From JAQBVV01 sp965249205 (GTDB lineage: Bacteria > Acidobacteriota > Vicinamibacteria > Vicinamibacterales > UBA2999): a stretch of DNA of 64,000 nt. This document shows, piece after piece, positions 51,901 to 60,937 of the stretch. The stretch lies in NCBI GenBank assembly GCA_965249205.1, contig CBDFLL010000005.1:682001-746000 (forward strand), written 5' to 3'. The first letter of the stretch is position 1. Each line of letters opens with the position of its first letter. The position numbers and the translations under genes were made by a program. The notes under the pieces are model-generated. The model was given only the letters and a program-made list of their open reading frames with translations, was not told the DNA's origin and ran no database searches.

Positions 51901-53625
51901 TCAGCCACCCGTGGTACCTGCCAACGCCGAAGACGTCGGATCCGACGCATGCAGAACGAAGGGGTGCTGTCTCAAAATCCCATCGCAGATGGCGTCCAGC
52001 CCACGTGACGCCCCTGGCAACAGATGCTGGAGCCGTTCGAGCTTCAGGCGGTAAATCGGGTATCCGGCTTTGGGATCGATGAACGGGAGCGGAATCATGC
52101 GATTGAAAAAGAAGTGATACGCGTAGCGCCTCGCGCGTGCGTGCTGAGCGGATCCCAGGCGCCCCGGGAAGGGCAATCCGTCAAGGATCCGAAAATACTC
52201 CGCCGGCGAGCTGGCGTCATGCGTAAGTCCCTTGTTGCGGATCCATGCCTCACCGGCAACCACGACCGGGAGGCCCACGCTCGTGAGTTCTACACCCATC
52301 TTGGTGCCGTAGATGATCGCGGAGTTACACAGCGACATCAGCGCATACGTGCCCATGTCACTCTCCGGGGGCACCACGATAATGTTCGAAGCGAGGTCTG
52401 GGATGCGCTTGCGCACCTCGGCGAGAATCGGCTGCCTCGACGGTGGGAAACCGCTAATCTCGGCTGGGTGCACCCGGATGAGCAACTGCAGATCTGGTCG
52501 TGTTCCGAAATACTGGCACGTCTGCACCAGCCACTCGACAATGTTTGGAAACGCGTTCGCCGGGTAGTGCAGCTGCGCGTCCCATGTGACGTTCGTGAGC
52601 AGGCCTATGATCGGCTTAGACGGATCAAGTCCAATTCGACCGGCGATCTCCCGAGGGTTCTGGCGGCGCGCGCGGTGAAACACAATCCAATCAAACAATC
52701 CCTCGCGGCGACTCGCGAGGTAATTCGCGAGATCGCGATCCTGGGCTGACGACAACTCTCGGCGATCCCACTGCTCACTCGGCTCCGTCATCAGGGTGTG
52801 GTGATACGTGTCGTTGTGGCTGAAGATGAAACGGCGCTTGCGATACGCCACATTCCACGTCGAGACCGGCACACCCTCCCGGCGAGCGACCTCACCGACG
52901 ATCCCCCACGGAACGTAGATGCCATGGGTGAAGACGGCCGACGAGAACCCGACAGCGCGCATGAGCCGTCGTGAGGCCGACGCCGTCAACAACGCGGACT
53001 CAAGGTAGCGCCGCAGAACCGGTTCCGCCCCAGGCTCAGTGTCCAGTGAACTGGTTGCGAAATAACGAAGCGCGCCAGCGTGAGCGTGCTCCCCAATGGC
53101 CAGGCCGTCGCTGGTAAACTCCCGAATCCTGCCCACTGGCAGCGCGCCGGCCGCCTGTCGCGCCTGAGCGCGGTCTTCCGTCGTCAGCCAATCGCTATAC
53201 CGATGAACCTTGAGTCCGAGTTGTGCGTAGACACGTTCGGCCGGCCACGCGCAGTCGCGGCACAGGTCCCGGCTCGGCCCATGTGCCACGAACTTGGCGA
53301 CATCGGGATACAACGATGCCTCGCACTCCGCGCATGCAGTCATCACACCGTCGCACAGCAACGCGTGCACATCAGCACCACGGAAGGTCAGGGCCGCAGC
53401 CACCGCGCTTTCTAGCGTCACGGCGTGGGCGTAGGAGCCGATGGCGGTGGCCATCAGTACACGCGGTCCCCCTTGGGCCGAATTCTTGGCGGACCCCCAC
53501 AATACGGAATCGACCGACAGCAGCGGTTGCCAATCTGGGTAGGCGCCCCGCCGGGCGTGGTACCACCGTCGAGCCAGTCGGGTGGCACGCCACAGCGCAG
53601 GAACACGACGAACAAACTGCTTCAT
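51901..53625 (-). CDS. Capsule-biosynthesis-type GT-B protein with paired CxxC motifs
   Basis: 574 aa. The N-terminal half has a Cys-rich segment TACAECEAS ... LCRDCAW (two CxxC pairs, likely zinc). The C-terminal half resembles capsule polysaccharide transferases: LIRVHPAEISG, DMGTYALMSLCNSAIIYGTKMGVELTSVGLPVVVAG. Acceptor and donor are not evident. It overlaps the HAD gene by one base (TGATG) and precedes the WecA-like gene by 6 nt. Confidence 0.72.
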   Translation of the reverse strand: MKQFVRRVPALWRATRLARRWYHARRGAYPDWQPLLSVDSVLWGSAKNSAQGGPRVLMATAIGSYAHAVTLESAVAAALTFRGADVHALLCDGVMTACAECEASLYPDVAKFVAHGPSRDLCRDCAWPAERVYAQLGLKVHRYSDWLTTEDRAQARQAAGALPVGRIREFTSDGLAIGEHAHAGALRYFATSSLDTEPGAEPVLRRYLESALLTASASRRLMRAVGFSSAVFTHGIYVPWGIVGEVARREGVPVSTWNVAYRKRRFIFSHNDTYHHTLMTEPSEQWDRRELSSAQDRDLANYLASRREGLFDWIVFHRARRQNPREIAGRIGLDPSKPIIGLLTNVTWDAQLHYPANAFPNIVEWLVQTCQYFGTRPDLQLLIRVHPAEISGFPPSRQPILAEVRKRIPDLASNIIVVPPESDMGTYALMSLCNSAIIYGTKMGVELTSVGLPVVVAGEAWIRNKGLTHDASSPAEYFRILDGLPFPGRLGSAQHARARRYAYHFFFNRMIPLPFIDPKAGYPIYRLKLERLQHLLPGASRGLDAICDGILRQHPFVLHASDPTSSALAGTTGG

Positions 53626-54338
53626 CAGGAGACGCTGCGTCTCACGGGCGCACTGGCGAATCCGTCCACGTGGCCAATCAGCTGTACGAACTCATCGACC
53701 GGTGGAAGCTCGGTTAAGACGCACCATGGCTGATGCGCCTCGAGCTCGTCGACCGTGTACCCCCCAGTCGCCACCGCAATCGTGCGCGCGCCGATGGCCC
53801 TGGCGCATTCGACGTCATGCGGCGTGTCGCCGATCACGAACATCCGTCCCTCGTCAACATCGCCATCCAGCTTCGCCAGCGACAGCGCCCGACGCGCGAT
53901 CGAACCTCGATCACCCTGGTCCTCAGCGAATGCGCCGTCTGGAAAGTATTTCATCAAGTTGTAATGCGTCAGTTTGGCCTGTGCACCTGCGCGCGTGTTA
54001 CCGGTGAGCAGATACGACCGGACATCAGAACGATCGCGCAAGTACTCCAGTATCTCGCACACGTTTGGCATCACGTTCCCTTGTTTTCTCGGAAGGCTTG
54101 TCGGCAGAAGCTCACCGTAGCGATCGACAAAACGGCGCAGAAACATGGCGTCCGTCTCGATTCCGAGGGTCTCGAAGGTACGTTCGGCGATCTGAAAGTC
54201 TGTCAGGCCTGCTATGCGCATGCTCACCAACGCAAACTCACGACCGGTCAACTCCCGTACCGCGTCCTCCCAAGCGAATACGCCAGCCCTTGCGGTTGTC
54301 AGAAGCGTGCCATCGATATCCCAGAACAACACAGTCAT
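53625..54338 (-). CDS. HAD-superfamily phosphatase
   Basis: 237 aa. Motif I VLFWDIDGTLL (D7, D9), motif II LLTGNT, the Lys of motif III, and motif IV MFVIGDTPHDVECARAIG, with a helical cap in between: subgroup I, phosphoglycolate-phosphatase-like. Being coupled to the transketolase-like gene (ATGA overlap), it may dephosphorylate a sugar phosphate made there before cytidylyl transfer. Substrate inferred from context only. Confidence 0.88.
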   Translation of the reverse strand: MTVLFWDIDGTLLTTARAGVFAWEDAVRELTGREFALVSMRIAGLTDFQIAERTFETLGIETDAMFLRRFVDRYGELLPTSLPRKQGNVMPNVCEILEYLRDRSDVRSYLLTGNTRAGAQAKLTHYNLMKYFPDGAFAEDQGDRGSIARRALSLAKLDGDVDEGRMFVIGDTPHDVECARAIGARTIAVATGGYTVDELEAHQPWCVLTELPPVDEFVQLIGHVDGFASAPVRRSVS

Positions 54339-56305
54339 GCGAGCGGTACCGCGGCGCTTGGCAGGCGGCTGCCCAGTGCCGCCCTGAAGGACTTCACGAG
54401 CGAGGCGATGTCGAGACCGTGATACTCAAGCACTTCGTCGTTGGTGCCGCACTCCGGCAACTCCGTGACGCCCAGGCGCGTGACGCGCGTGACCGGGTCC
54501 AGCGCGAGCTCGGAAATCGCCGCAGCCAGCATCTCTCCTTGTCCCGCGTGCGCGTAGTGGTTGTCCAGCAACAGCACAGACCGGCAGTCTCCAATGGCCT
54601 CCGTCAACCAGGCCGGATCAACACGATTGAGCCACGGTAGGTTGATCAACCGGATCCTGATCCCGCTATCGCGACTAAGTTCTTCGATGGCATGCCACGC
54701 GTTGGACAGTAGCCACGGGCCATAGCCGACGACGACCAGATCGCGACCCTCTCGCACGACCCATCCCCGGCCGGGCCGCACGCGCTGACCGGCGGGATAG
54801 CTGAACGGCACTGGCCACTTGACCGACACGAGCCGCAGGTAAGAGCTGTCCGCTGCCGAGTCGACGAGGTACTCGAACAACGCGCGCACTTCGTCTTCGA
54901 CCGAGGGTTCTGCCAGGAGCAACCCCGGAATGGATCCCAACGCGCCAATGTCACGAATGGCTTGATGCGAGTGACCAGGCCCTCCCGGCAGCAGGCCCGC
55001 CAAAGAGCCCACGTAGACGACCTTCGAGCCCTCGCTACATTGGTTGTAGATCTGTTCATTGGGACGCGCCGAGAGAAAGCACGCGAACGAGTGCACCACC
55101 GGAAGCGCCCCGCGCTTGGCGAGCCCACTCGCCATCGACACCATGTCCTGCTCGGCGATGCCGCATTCGATAAATCGATCCGGATACTTCTCAGCGAACG
55201 GCACCAGCCCGCAATCTTTCACCAGGTCCGCGTCGAGTACGACTAGGCGTGAATGCCGATCCCCCTGTCTCACGAGCGCATCTCTGTAGGCACTGATGAG
55301 GTTCTGCGTCACCCGCGGCTCCCGACGCTCGGGGCGCCGGCCACCCTTGAGGGCCAGCTCGCCCAATCCAAGATCTGCGAACAGCCCGCGAGCATGATCG
55401 AGCAGTTCCCTTGAGCCCTCCGCATATTCGACTTCTGTCGGCGCGCCGGAGTGATAGGCATACAACTCGCCCGCCTTCATCGACGGGCCTTCCATGAAGG
55501 ACACCCCCTGCCCCTTCACGGTGTCAGCGACGACCACCTTCGGCTGATCGGTGACGCCATCGAGCGAACGCAACGTCCGGTCGATGGCGCTGACATCATG
55601 ACCGTCGCACCTGCTCACATGCCAGCCGAAGGCGGAGAGCTTCGCCATCAGGTCTCCAAGATCCCCGACGTGCGCGACCCAGGTGTCCGACTGGATCTTG
55701 TTGTGGTCGATGATGACGACGACCTCGCTCAGGCGCTGTGTGGCCGCCGACCCGAGCGACTCCCAGAACTGCCCCTCCTGAAGCTCCCCGTCGCCGGTCA
55801 ACACGAAGATGCGACGTGGCTGACCGGCGAGCCGATTCGCAATCGCCATGCCCTTCGCCTTCGAAATACCCATCCCAAGCGAACCCGTGTTGGCTTGGAT
55901 ATAGGGGATCTCGACGTGCGGATGACCGGGCAGGCCGTGGAGGCGTCGAAGGTGATCGATCTTCTCTTCAGGCAACAGCCCCAATCCTATGAGGACCGCA
56001 TACAGCGCGGGAGCGTCGTGGCCCTTCGAGGAGAAGAAGATGTCGCACGCGCCAGGGCCCTGACCGAGATCGCGCACCTCGTAGAGAAACAGCCAACTCA
56101 TAATGTCGAGCGAGCTGAAACTGGTGCCGATATGCCCGGACCAGGCCCGCGCGATCATGTACAACGTGTTGATCCGTGCGACCGCCGCAAACGCGGCCGC
56201 CGCGTCATGCGGAGAGAGCTGCGCATCCAGCAACCGACGGCACTCGGACGCCGGAACGTAGAAAAGTTCGTCGCTGGTAACCTGGTCTAGCTGCTGTTCG
56301 CCCAT
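54335..56305 (-). CDS. Transketolase-like enzyme of the polysaccharide cluster
   Basis: 656 aa, distinct from the housekeeping transketolase at 6.9 kb. N-terminal ThDP half: SGHIGTSFSSLDIMSWLF (in place of GHPG), FFSSKGHDAPALYAVL, TGDGELQEGQFWES; C-terminal half: ECGIAEQDMVSMASGLAKRG with activating Glu, GGPGHSHQAIRDI, and LLLDNHYAHAGQGEM. Both halves are in one chain. It likely moves a C2 unit onto an aldose or other carbonyl to build an unusual sugar. Overlaps the CMP-sugar synthetase by 19 nt and the HAD gene by 4 nt. Confidence 0.88.
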   Translation of the reverse strand: MGEQQLDQVTSDELFYVPASECRRLLDAQLSPHDAAAAFAAVARINTLYMIARAWSGHIGTSFSSLDIMSWLFLYEVRDLGQGPGACDIFFSSKGHDAPALYAVLIGLGLLPEEKIDHLRRLHGLPGHPHVEIPYIQANTGSLGMGISKAKGMAIANRLAGQPRRIFVLTGDGELQEGQFWESLGSAATQRLSEVVVIIDHNKIQSDTWVAHVGDLGDLMAKLSAFGWHVSRCDGHDVSAIDRTLRSLDGVTDQPKVVVADTVKGQGVSFMEGPSMKAGELYAYHSGAPTEVEYAEGSRELLDHARGLFADLGLGELALKGGRRPERREPRVTQNLISAYRDALVRQGDRHSRLVVLDADLVKDCGLVPFAEKYPDRFIECGIAEQDMVSMASGLAKRGALPVVHSFACFLSARPNEQIYNQCSEGSKVVYVGSLAGLLPGGPGHSHQAIRDIGALGSIPGLLLAEPSVEDEVRALFEYLVDSAADSSYLRLVSVKWPVPFSYPAGQRVRPGRGWVVREGRDLVVVGYGPWLLSNAWHAIEELSRDSGIRIRLINLPWLNRVDPAWLTEAIGDCRSVLLLDNHYAHAGQGEMLAAAISELALDPVTRVTRLGVTELPECGTNDEVLEYHGLDIASLVKSFRAALGSRLPSAAVPLA

Positions 56306-57042
56306 GGTGCTCCGTACGGGATCTGCGGCACCTGGGGTGACTCTACCTCACCATCCGCCATCAGGCGCTCAGCCACCATCCAGTCGCGCGGGTCGTTAAT
56401 ATCAAACCCCTCGTAGCCCTCGGTCAAAAAAGGCATCAGGACATTTCCGGCGATCGTCCTGCCTTCAACCACCACCCGCGTCCAGGCAATCTCAAGAGAC
56501 GCGTTCTGCACGTACACCGGTGGCAGAGCCTGATATGGCGTGCTATGCGCCGGTCGTCCGTCAGGCCCTGGCGGCAACAATGGCGACATTCGATCGCCAT
56601 CGATGACCCACATCTTGCCAGGATGCTGTCCACACTTCTCGACGGCTCGCAACGAGTCGACGTCTTGTTGAGCCGTGAATTGTGCCCAGGCGCGGCGGAT
56701 CGTCGCCGCCGTCCGAAACGGACTGGTCGGGCGCAGGAGACTGAAACAATCCCACTGTCGTCCACGCCGCTTCAGCTCCGCCATGGTGTACTCGAGCCAT
56801 TCGATATCCGGAGACGTGTCACCCGCAAACTGTTGCGGTCGTAGAAAGGGCACCTCGGCGCCGTAGTGCCGCGCAATGGACGCTATCTCCTCGGAGTCCG
56901 TCGAGACGATCGCCGATTCGAAGACGCCGCTTTCGAGCGCCGCGGCAATCGTGTACGCCATGACGGGATGTGCGCCCAGCAGGCGCACGTTCTTCCCGGG
57001 AACCCGCTTGGACCCCTGCCTGGCAGGAATCAGGGCGACCAC
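56287..57042 (-). CDS. CMP-sugar synthetase (acylneuraminate cytidylyltransferase family)
   Basis: 251 aa. ALIPARQGSKRVPGKNVRLLGAHP is the CTP-binding signature of NeuA/KdsB-type enzymes; IVSTDSEEIASIARHYGAEV, LLRPTSPFRTA and the acidic end FDINDPRDW follow. It activates an ulosonic-type or other sugar acid as the CMP derivative. No NeuB/KdsA-type synthase is present, so its substrate may come from the coupled transketolase. The start is GTG 57042. Confidence 0.9.
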   Translation of the reverse strand: MVALIPARQGSKRVPGKNVRLLGAHPVMAYTIAAALESGVFESAIVSTDSEEIASIARHYGAEVPFLRPQQFAGDTSPDIEWLEYTMAELKRRGRQWDCFSLLRPTSPFRTAATIRRAWAQFTAQQDVDSLRAVEKCGQHPGKMWVIDGDRMSPLLPPGPDGRPAHSTPYQALPPVYVQNASLEIAWTRVVVEGRTIAGNVLMPFLTEGYEGFDINDPRDWMVAERLMADGEVESPQVPQIPYGAPWANSS

Positions 57043-57081
57043 TGACGGCGTTGGTGCTGATAGCTCAGACGACAGTGGGCT

Positions 57082-58587
57082 CTATACCTGCTCGGGATCG
57101 TGGTTGATGTAGATGGTCTTCAAGTCAGAGTACACGTCGAGTGCCTGCGTCCCTGCCTCCCGCCATCCGTTTCCCGACTGCCGCAATCCACCAAACGGCA
57201 TGTGCGGCTCGCTACCGTAGGTGCCGCCGTTGACAACGGCTACTCCGGATTGAATGCGCGACACAAACGTTAAGGCGCGGTTCATGTCCCGGGTATGGAT
57301 CGAAGCCGTGAGACCGAAGGGAGAATCATTGGCGAGCGCAATCGCCTCATCGAACCCCTTCACTCGATACAGACAGGTGATCGGTCCAAAGAGTTCGCTC
57401 TGCGAGATCTCGTCGTTCGGTCCGACGTGCGCGATAAGCGTCGGCGCGACGAAGTACCCGTCGCCATACGCCTGGCCGCTCAGACGGTGACCGCCGGCAA
57501 GCACGACCGCGCCGGCTGCTTTAGCCCGTTTCACCGAGGCCAACATCGACGTCATCTGCTCCTCGTTGATGACGGGCCCGAAATCGTCCGAGTCGCCCGT
57601 GCCGACCTTGAGCCTCTTCACCGCATCGAGAAGCCGCTCTGTAAAGGCGTCGTAGACCCCATCGAAGACAACAATGCGGCTGCCCGCCGCGCAGCGCTGA
57701 CCGGCATTGCTGAACGCGGAACCCAGGGTCCACTTCACCGCATTCTCCAGGTCCGCATCGTTGCACACGATAAGCGGGTTCTTACCACCCAGCTCAAGGC
57801 ACGTCTTTGCCAGACGCCGTCCGGCCGTCTCGGCTATCCATCGACCCACCTGGCACGAGCCCGTAAAGCTGACGACGGCGACATCTGGATGCTCAACGAG
57901 CGGCGCGCCTGCCTCCTCGCCGAAACCGTGGAGTGTCGAATAGACGCCATCGGGCACGCCGGCTTCCCGGGCGATTACACCAAACGCCCACGCAGACAAG
58001 GGCGTGTCCTCGGACGCCTTCATCACGGCGGCGTTCCCGCATAGCAGCGCCGGGAACGCCTTCCAGGCAACGTTCGCAATGGGCGTATTGGCGGCGATGA
58101 TCAGGCCTGCGACGCCGAGCGGCTGCCGAACGGTCATGGCGGTCCTGTTTGGCACTGCACTGGTTGTTGTCTGACCGTAGAAGCGACGGCCCTCGCCAGC
58201 CACGAAGAAGCCCATCTCGATCGCCGCGTCGGTTTCACCCAGCGCGTCCTTGCGAGATTTGCCCGTCTCTTTCGCAACCAGCTCAGCCAGATCCGCTCTG
58301 TGGTCCCGCATGAGCAGCGCAATCTGGCGAAGGACGTCGCCCCGCGCAACAACCGTCATCGCGGCCCACGCAGGCTGCGCCTTCTTTGCGATCTCGACCG
58401 CTCGGGACACGTCGGCGGCGGCAGACCTCGCAACCTGACAGACGACCAGACCCGTGGCGGGGTCGATTTTTGAGAACGTACGACCGTCACCGGCCTCCGC
58501 GTCCTGGTTGCCGAACTGATTCGGCACGACAGCCGGAACGGACCGAACATCCCGTCCTACCGTTTCTGTACTGATGGGTGCGCTCAT
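57082..58587 (-). CDS. NAD(P)-dependent aldehyde dehydrogenase
   Basis: 501 aa ALDH superfamily. Catalytic Cys in SNAGQRCAAGSRIVV, Glu in LELGGKNPLIV, cofactor region SFTGSCQVGRWIAE, and the C-terminal PFGGLRQSGNGWREAGTQALDVYSD. Closest in style to broad ALDHs such as succinate-semialdehyde or alpha-ketoglutaric-semialdehyde dehydrogenases. ATG 58587 has GGAG 10 nt upstream; GTG 58593 is a two-codon-longer option. Its place before the CMP-sugar synthetase suggests oxidation of a sugar aldehyde to the acid, which is inference. Confidence 0.9.
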   Translation of the reverse strand: MSAPISTETVGRDVRSVPAVVPNQFGNQDAEAGDGRTFSKIDPATGLVVCQVARSAAADVSRAVEIAKKAQPAWAAMTVVARGDVLRQIALLMRDHRADLAELVAKETGKSRKDALGETDAAIEMGFFVAGEGRRFYGQTTTSAVPNRTAMTVRQPLGVAGLIIAANTPIANVAWKAFPALLCGNAAVMKASEDTPLSAWAFGVIAREAGVPDGVYSTLHGFGEEAGAPLVEHPDVAVVSFTGSCQVGRWIAETAGRRLAKTCLELGGKNPLIVCNDADLENAVKWTLGSAFSNAGQRCAAGSRIVVFDGVYDAFTERLLDAVKRLKVGTGDSDDFGPVINEEQMTSMLASVKRAKAAGAVVLAGGHRLSGQAYGDGYFVAPTLIAHVGPNDEISQSELFGPITCLYRVKGFDEAIALANDSPFGLTASIHTRDMNRALTFVSRIQSGVAVVNGGTYGSEPHMPFGGLRQSGNGWREAGTQALDVYSDLKTIYINHDPEQV

Positions 58588-58684
58588 GCTCACTCTGCTC
58601 CGACTGTCCGCTTACTGGCCTTCCGGATCCGGACGGCGTGCCTGCAACGCGTCTCGACACACCGTGCTGCCAATCGATACCACC

Positions 58685-58953
58685 CTAGCAGTCCGTGGTA
58701 AAAGTCCGGCGTCGCACCTAACGCGGATTTCACGAGCGGGGCCATGACCCTCTGCCAGGTACTGCTGAAATCCGCGCTAGACGAGCGAGGCGCCTCGCGC
58801 GGATTTCGCCGTCGTGGCACCCCTGCGAAATCCGCGCTCGCGGATAAAGCGCGACGACTGAACATACCGCCTGTATGTGACAGAGGAGCAAACGCAGGTC
58901 GCGAGGATGCGTCGCTCATCGAATGCAGACGGACTCTTACCACGGGCTGCTAG
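58685..58953. repeat. Palindromic repeat element, copy C
   Basis: The element (58689-58949) is flanked by CTAG on both sides. Ends are near-identical inverted repeats CAGTCCGTGGTAAAAGTC / reverse of GACTCTTACCACGGGCTG. The shared core is at 58850-58896 with stem ACATAC (58862-58867) / GTATGT (58873-58878) and loop CGCCT. Two internal hairpins with GCGGATTT/AAATCCGC arms lie at about 58722-58776 and 58799-58837; copy B has only one. It fills most of the 432-bp gap between the ALDH and SDR genes; the remaining bases hold nothing recognisable. Confidence 0.85.
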
Positions 58954-59019
58954 GCAACGCCTCCCCCAGGCACGCGGTAGATACCCATACGCGACGTTGA
59001 ATGCATCGCCGCGCGTCGG

Positions 59020-59832
59020 TCACCACGCAGTGAATCCACCGTCGACTCGTAACTCATGTCCCGTGACATAGGACGACGCGGACGACGCGAGAAACACGAG
59101 CGGTCCCTTCAAATCATCCGCCTGTGCCATTCGCCCGAGCGGAACGCGCGCAGAGTACTTGGCCCTGAACTGCTCGTCCTGCCCCGCCAGCACACCACCG
59201 GGGGATAACGTGTTGACGCGTACGCCTTGCGAGCCCCACAGCGTGGTGAAATACGCCGCCATGTTCACCACGCCTGCTTTGGACGCACCGTATGCCGGCG
59301 ACTTCAAGAACGGAAGCGTGCCGGAGAGATGATCGTAGAATCGCTGGTCTGGTGATACTGACGCGTACAGCGATCCGATGTTGACGACGGAGCCGCTGCC
59401 TCGCGCGGCCATTCTGCCCCCGATGATCTGCGTAACCTGAAAGGTCCCCAACAGGTTCACTTCAACCATCCGCCGAAACTGTTCAGCGGGCCAATCCTCG
59501 ATGCGTGATCGATTACCGCCGGAATCCGGCGGTTGATCAACCCCGGCGTTGTTGACCAGAATTGATGGCTCGCCGAGCTGGTGCACAAGCGCTTCAACCG
59601 CATGCTCGATCGAACCTCGGCTCGTGACATCGCAGTCGAATCGACGCAGTCGATCACCAGCCCGACCAGCCACGGCTGTGTACGCATCAGACTCCGGTGC
59701 GCCGGCGAGTTCCAACGCCGCCACACGGGCACCCGCATTCAGCAACGCCTCCGCCCATATAGGCCCGAGTTTCCCGCACGTGCCAGTGACCACGGCAATC
59801 TGATCGTCTAGTCGAAACAGGGCGTCAGTCAC
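59020..59832 (-). CDS. Short-chain dehydrogenase/reductase
   Basis: 270 aa classical SDR. Cofactor loop VVTGTCGKLG, NNAG, Ser of NIGSLYASV, Tyr-x3-Lys in AYGASKAGVVNMA, and the ending SSYVTGHELRVDGGFTAW. It resembles sugar-modifying SDRs (gluconate-5-dehydrogenase type) often found in surface-sugar clusters with CMP-sugar synthetases. The start is GTG 59832. It may reduce or oxidise the keto intermediate of the CMP-sugar path. Confidence 0.9.
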   Translation of the reverse strand: MTDALFRLDDQIAVVTGTCGKLGPIWAEALLNAGARVAALELAGAPESDAYTAVAGRAGDRLRRFDCDVTSRGSIEHAVEALVHQLGEPSILVNNAGVDQPPDSGGNRSRIEDWPAEQFRRMVEVNLLGTFQVTQIIGGRMAARGSGSVVNIGSLYASVSPDQRFYDHLSGTLPFLKSPAYGASKAGVVNMAAYFTTLWGSQGVRVNTLSPGGVLAGQDEQFRAKYSARVPLGRMAQADDLKGPLVFLASSASSYVTGHELRVDGGFTAW

Positions 59833-59876
59833 GGATACTCGAGCCTAGCGCTTCGTGGATCAGCCACATCAGTCTC

Positions 59877-60800
59877 TTACACGCGCACCGATGGTCGGAT
59901 CTGCGCCACAAGCCGATCCCACCCGTAGTCCCCGTGTGCGATCGCTCGCGCCGCATCCCCGATCTTCCGAGCCTCCTCTAAGCTGGGCAACTGGGCGCAC
60001 GCGTTGACGTCGATGACGTTCTTCATGTGGACCAGCCCTACCGGCGAATGCTCGTCGAGGTTGGTGATGACGGCACAGCCGCACTCCATCGCCGCGTTGA
60101 CGCTAGTGTTATTCGCGCGCAGGCCCTTTTCGAAAAAGGCAGCAAGTAACGTGCACCCGATCAGGTGATTGAACACCGCGGTGTCTGAGAGGTAGCCCAT
60201 GAAATAGACGTGCTCACTGAAAATTGCCTGGAGTTCCTCGAAACGAACGACGAACGAGCCGTCGAAGCTCGTGTTCTCGTGGAGCGCCGTGGAGACGTAC
60301 ACCGAATAGCTCCGGCCGGTGGCTTCAAGAAGCCGGTGCAACTTCCGGTAGAGCGGCACACGAATCTTGTGCGCCATGCCAAATGTGAAGACCGAGAGTT
60401 CCGTCTGCTGGAACCGTTGCGGGTTGAGCAGCGTGCCTGGACAGAACAGTTCGACAGCGTCCGATCGGATCGGGGTCACCGTTCCCGACAGCTCGCGGTT
60501 TCCCGTGTAGACGCGGGAGGCTCCAGCAATCAGCCGCTCCTCGGTCGGCGTCCCGTCAAATGCGTGGAGAAACAGCTCGAATTGACCCTGATGCGTCGCG
60601 ACCCATTCGTCTAGGCTGTGCGCGTCGTCCGACGTGAACTCCGACATCTTCAGGGAAAGGAGCGGCCGTCGGTACGCATCGAGATCTTCGGACCCGATTC
60701 CAACAACCGGTAGCGAAAGACGCCCGCCGAGGATTGTGTTGAACTTTGCGATTCCGCACGTCCAAGGGTTCAGATGGTATCCAGCGATGCAGTCGATCAT
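59877..60800 (-). CDS. Putative GT-B glycosyltransferase, uncharacterised
   Basis: 307 aa without the usual two-fold GT-B signatures, but the start MIDCIAGYHLNPWTCGIAKFN, the middle VFTFGMAHKIRVPLYRKLHRLLEATG and the end TSVNAAMECGCAVITNLDEHSP read like a single-chain retaining glycosyltransferase with a donor-site Glu region. The N-terminal CGIAKFN pattern is seen in GT4-like proteins. Located among sugar genes; function tentative. Confidence 0.65.
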   Translation of the reverse strand: MIDCIAGYHLNPWTCGIAKFNTILGGRLSLPVVGIGSEDLDAYRRPLLSLKMSEFTSDDAHSLDEWVATHQGQFELFLHAFDGTPTEERLIAGASRVYTGNRELSGTVTPIRSDAVELFCPGTLLNPQRFQQTELSVFTFGMAHKIRVPLYRKLHRLLEATGRSYSVYVSTALHENTSFDGSFVVRFEELQAIFSEHVYFMGYLSDTAVFNHLIGCTLLAAFFEKGLRANNTSVNAAMECGCAVITNLDEHSPVGLVHMKNVIDVNACAQLPSLEEARKIGDAARAIAHGDYGWDRLVAQIRPSVRV

Positions 60801-60937
60801 CAGGCCTCAGGCTGCGAAGACTCGAAGTACTCGGCCTACCGGAAACCGGAGCCATCGGCCCTCCGGGAAGTCGTCGAGAAATGGTCATTGTACCGCACGT
60901 ACCACTGACGTCTTGCATCTGTTTCCAAACACAGGAG

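Noticed and set aside
58590..58943. 117-aa minus-strand frame across repeat copy C resembling a plus-strand frame across copy B
   Set aside because: The peptide similarity reflects homology of the repeat DNA; there are no start signals and codons are interrupted by the palindromes.
6758..58953. Integron attC sites or retron msr/msd for the palindromic repeats
   Set aside because: No GTTRRRY/RYYYAAC core sites, no integrase and no reverse transcriptase gene occur near any copy.
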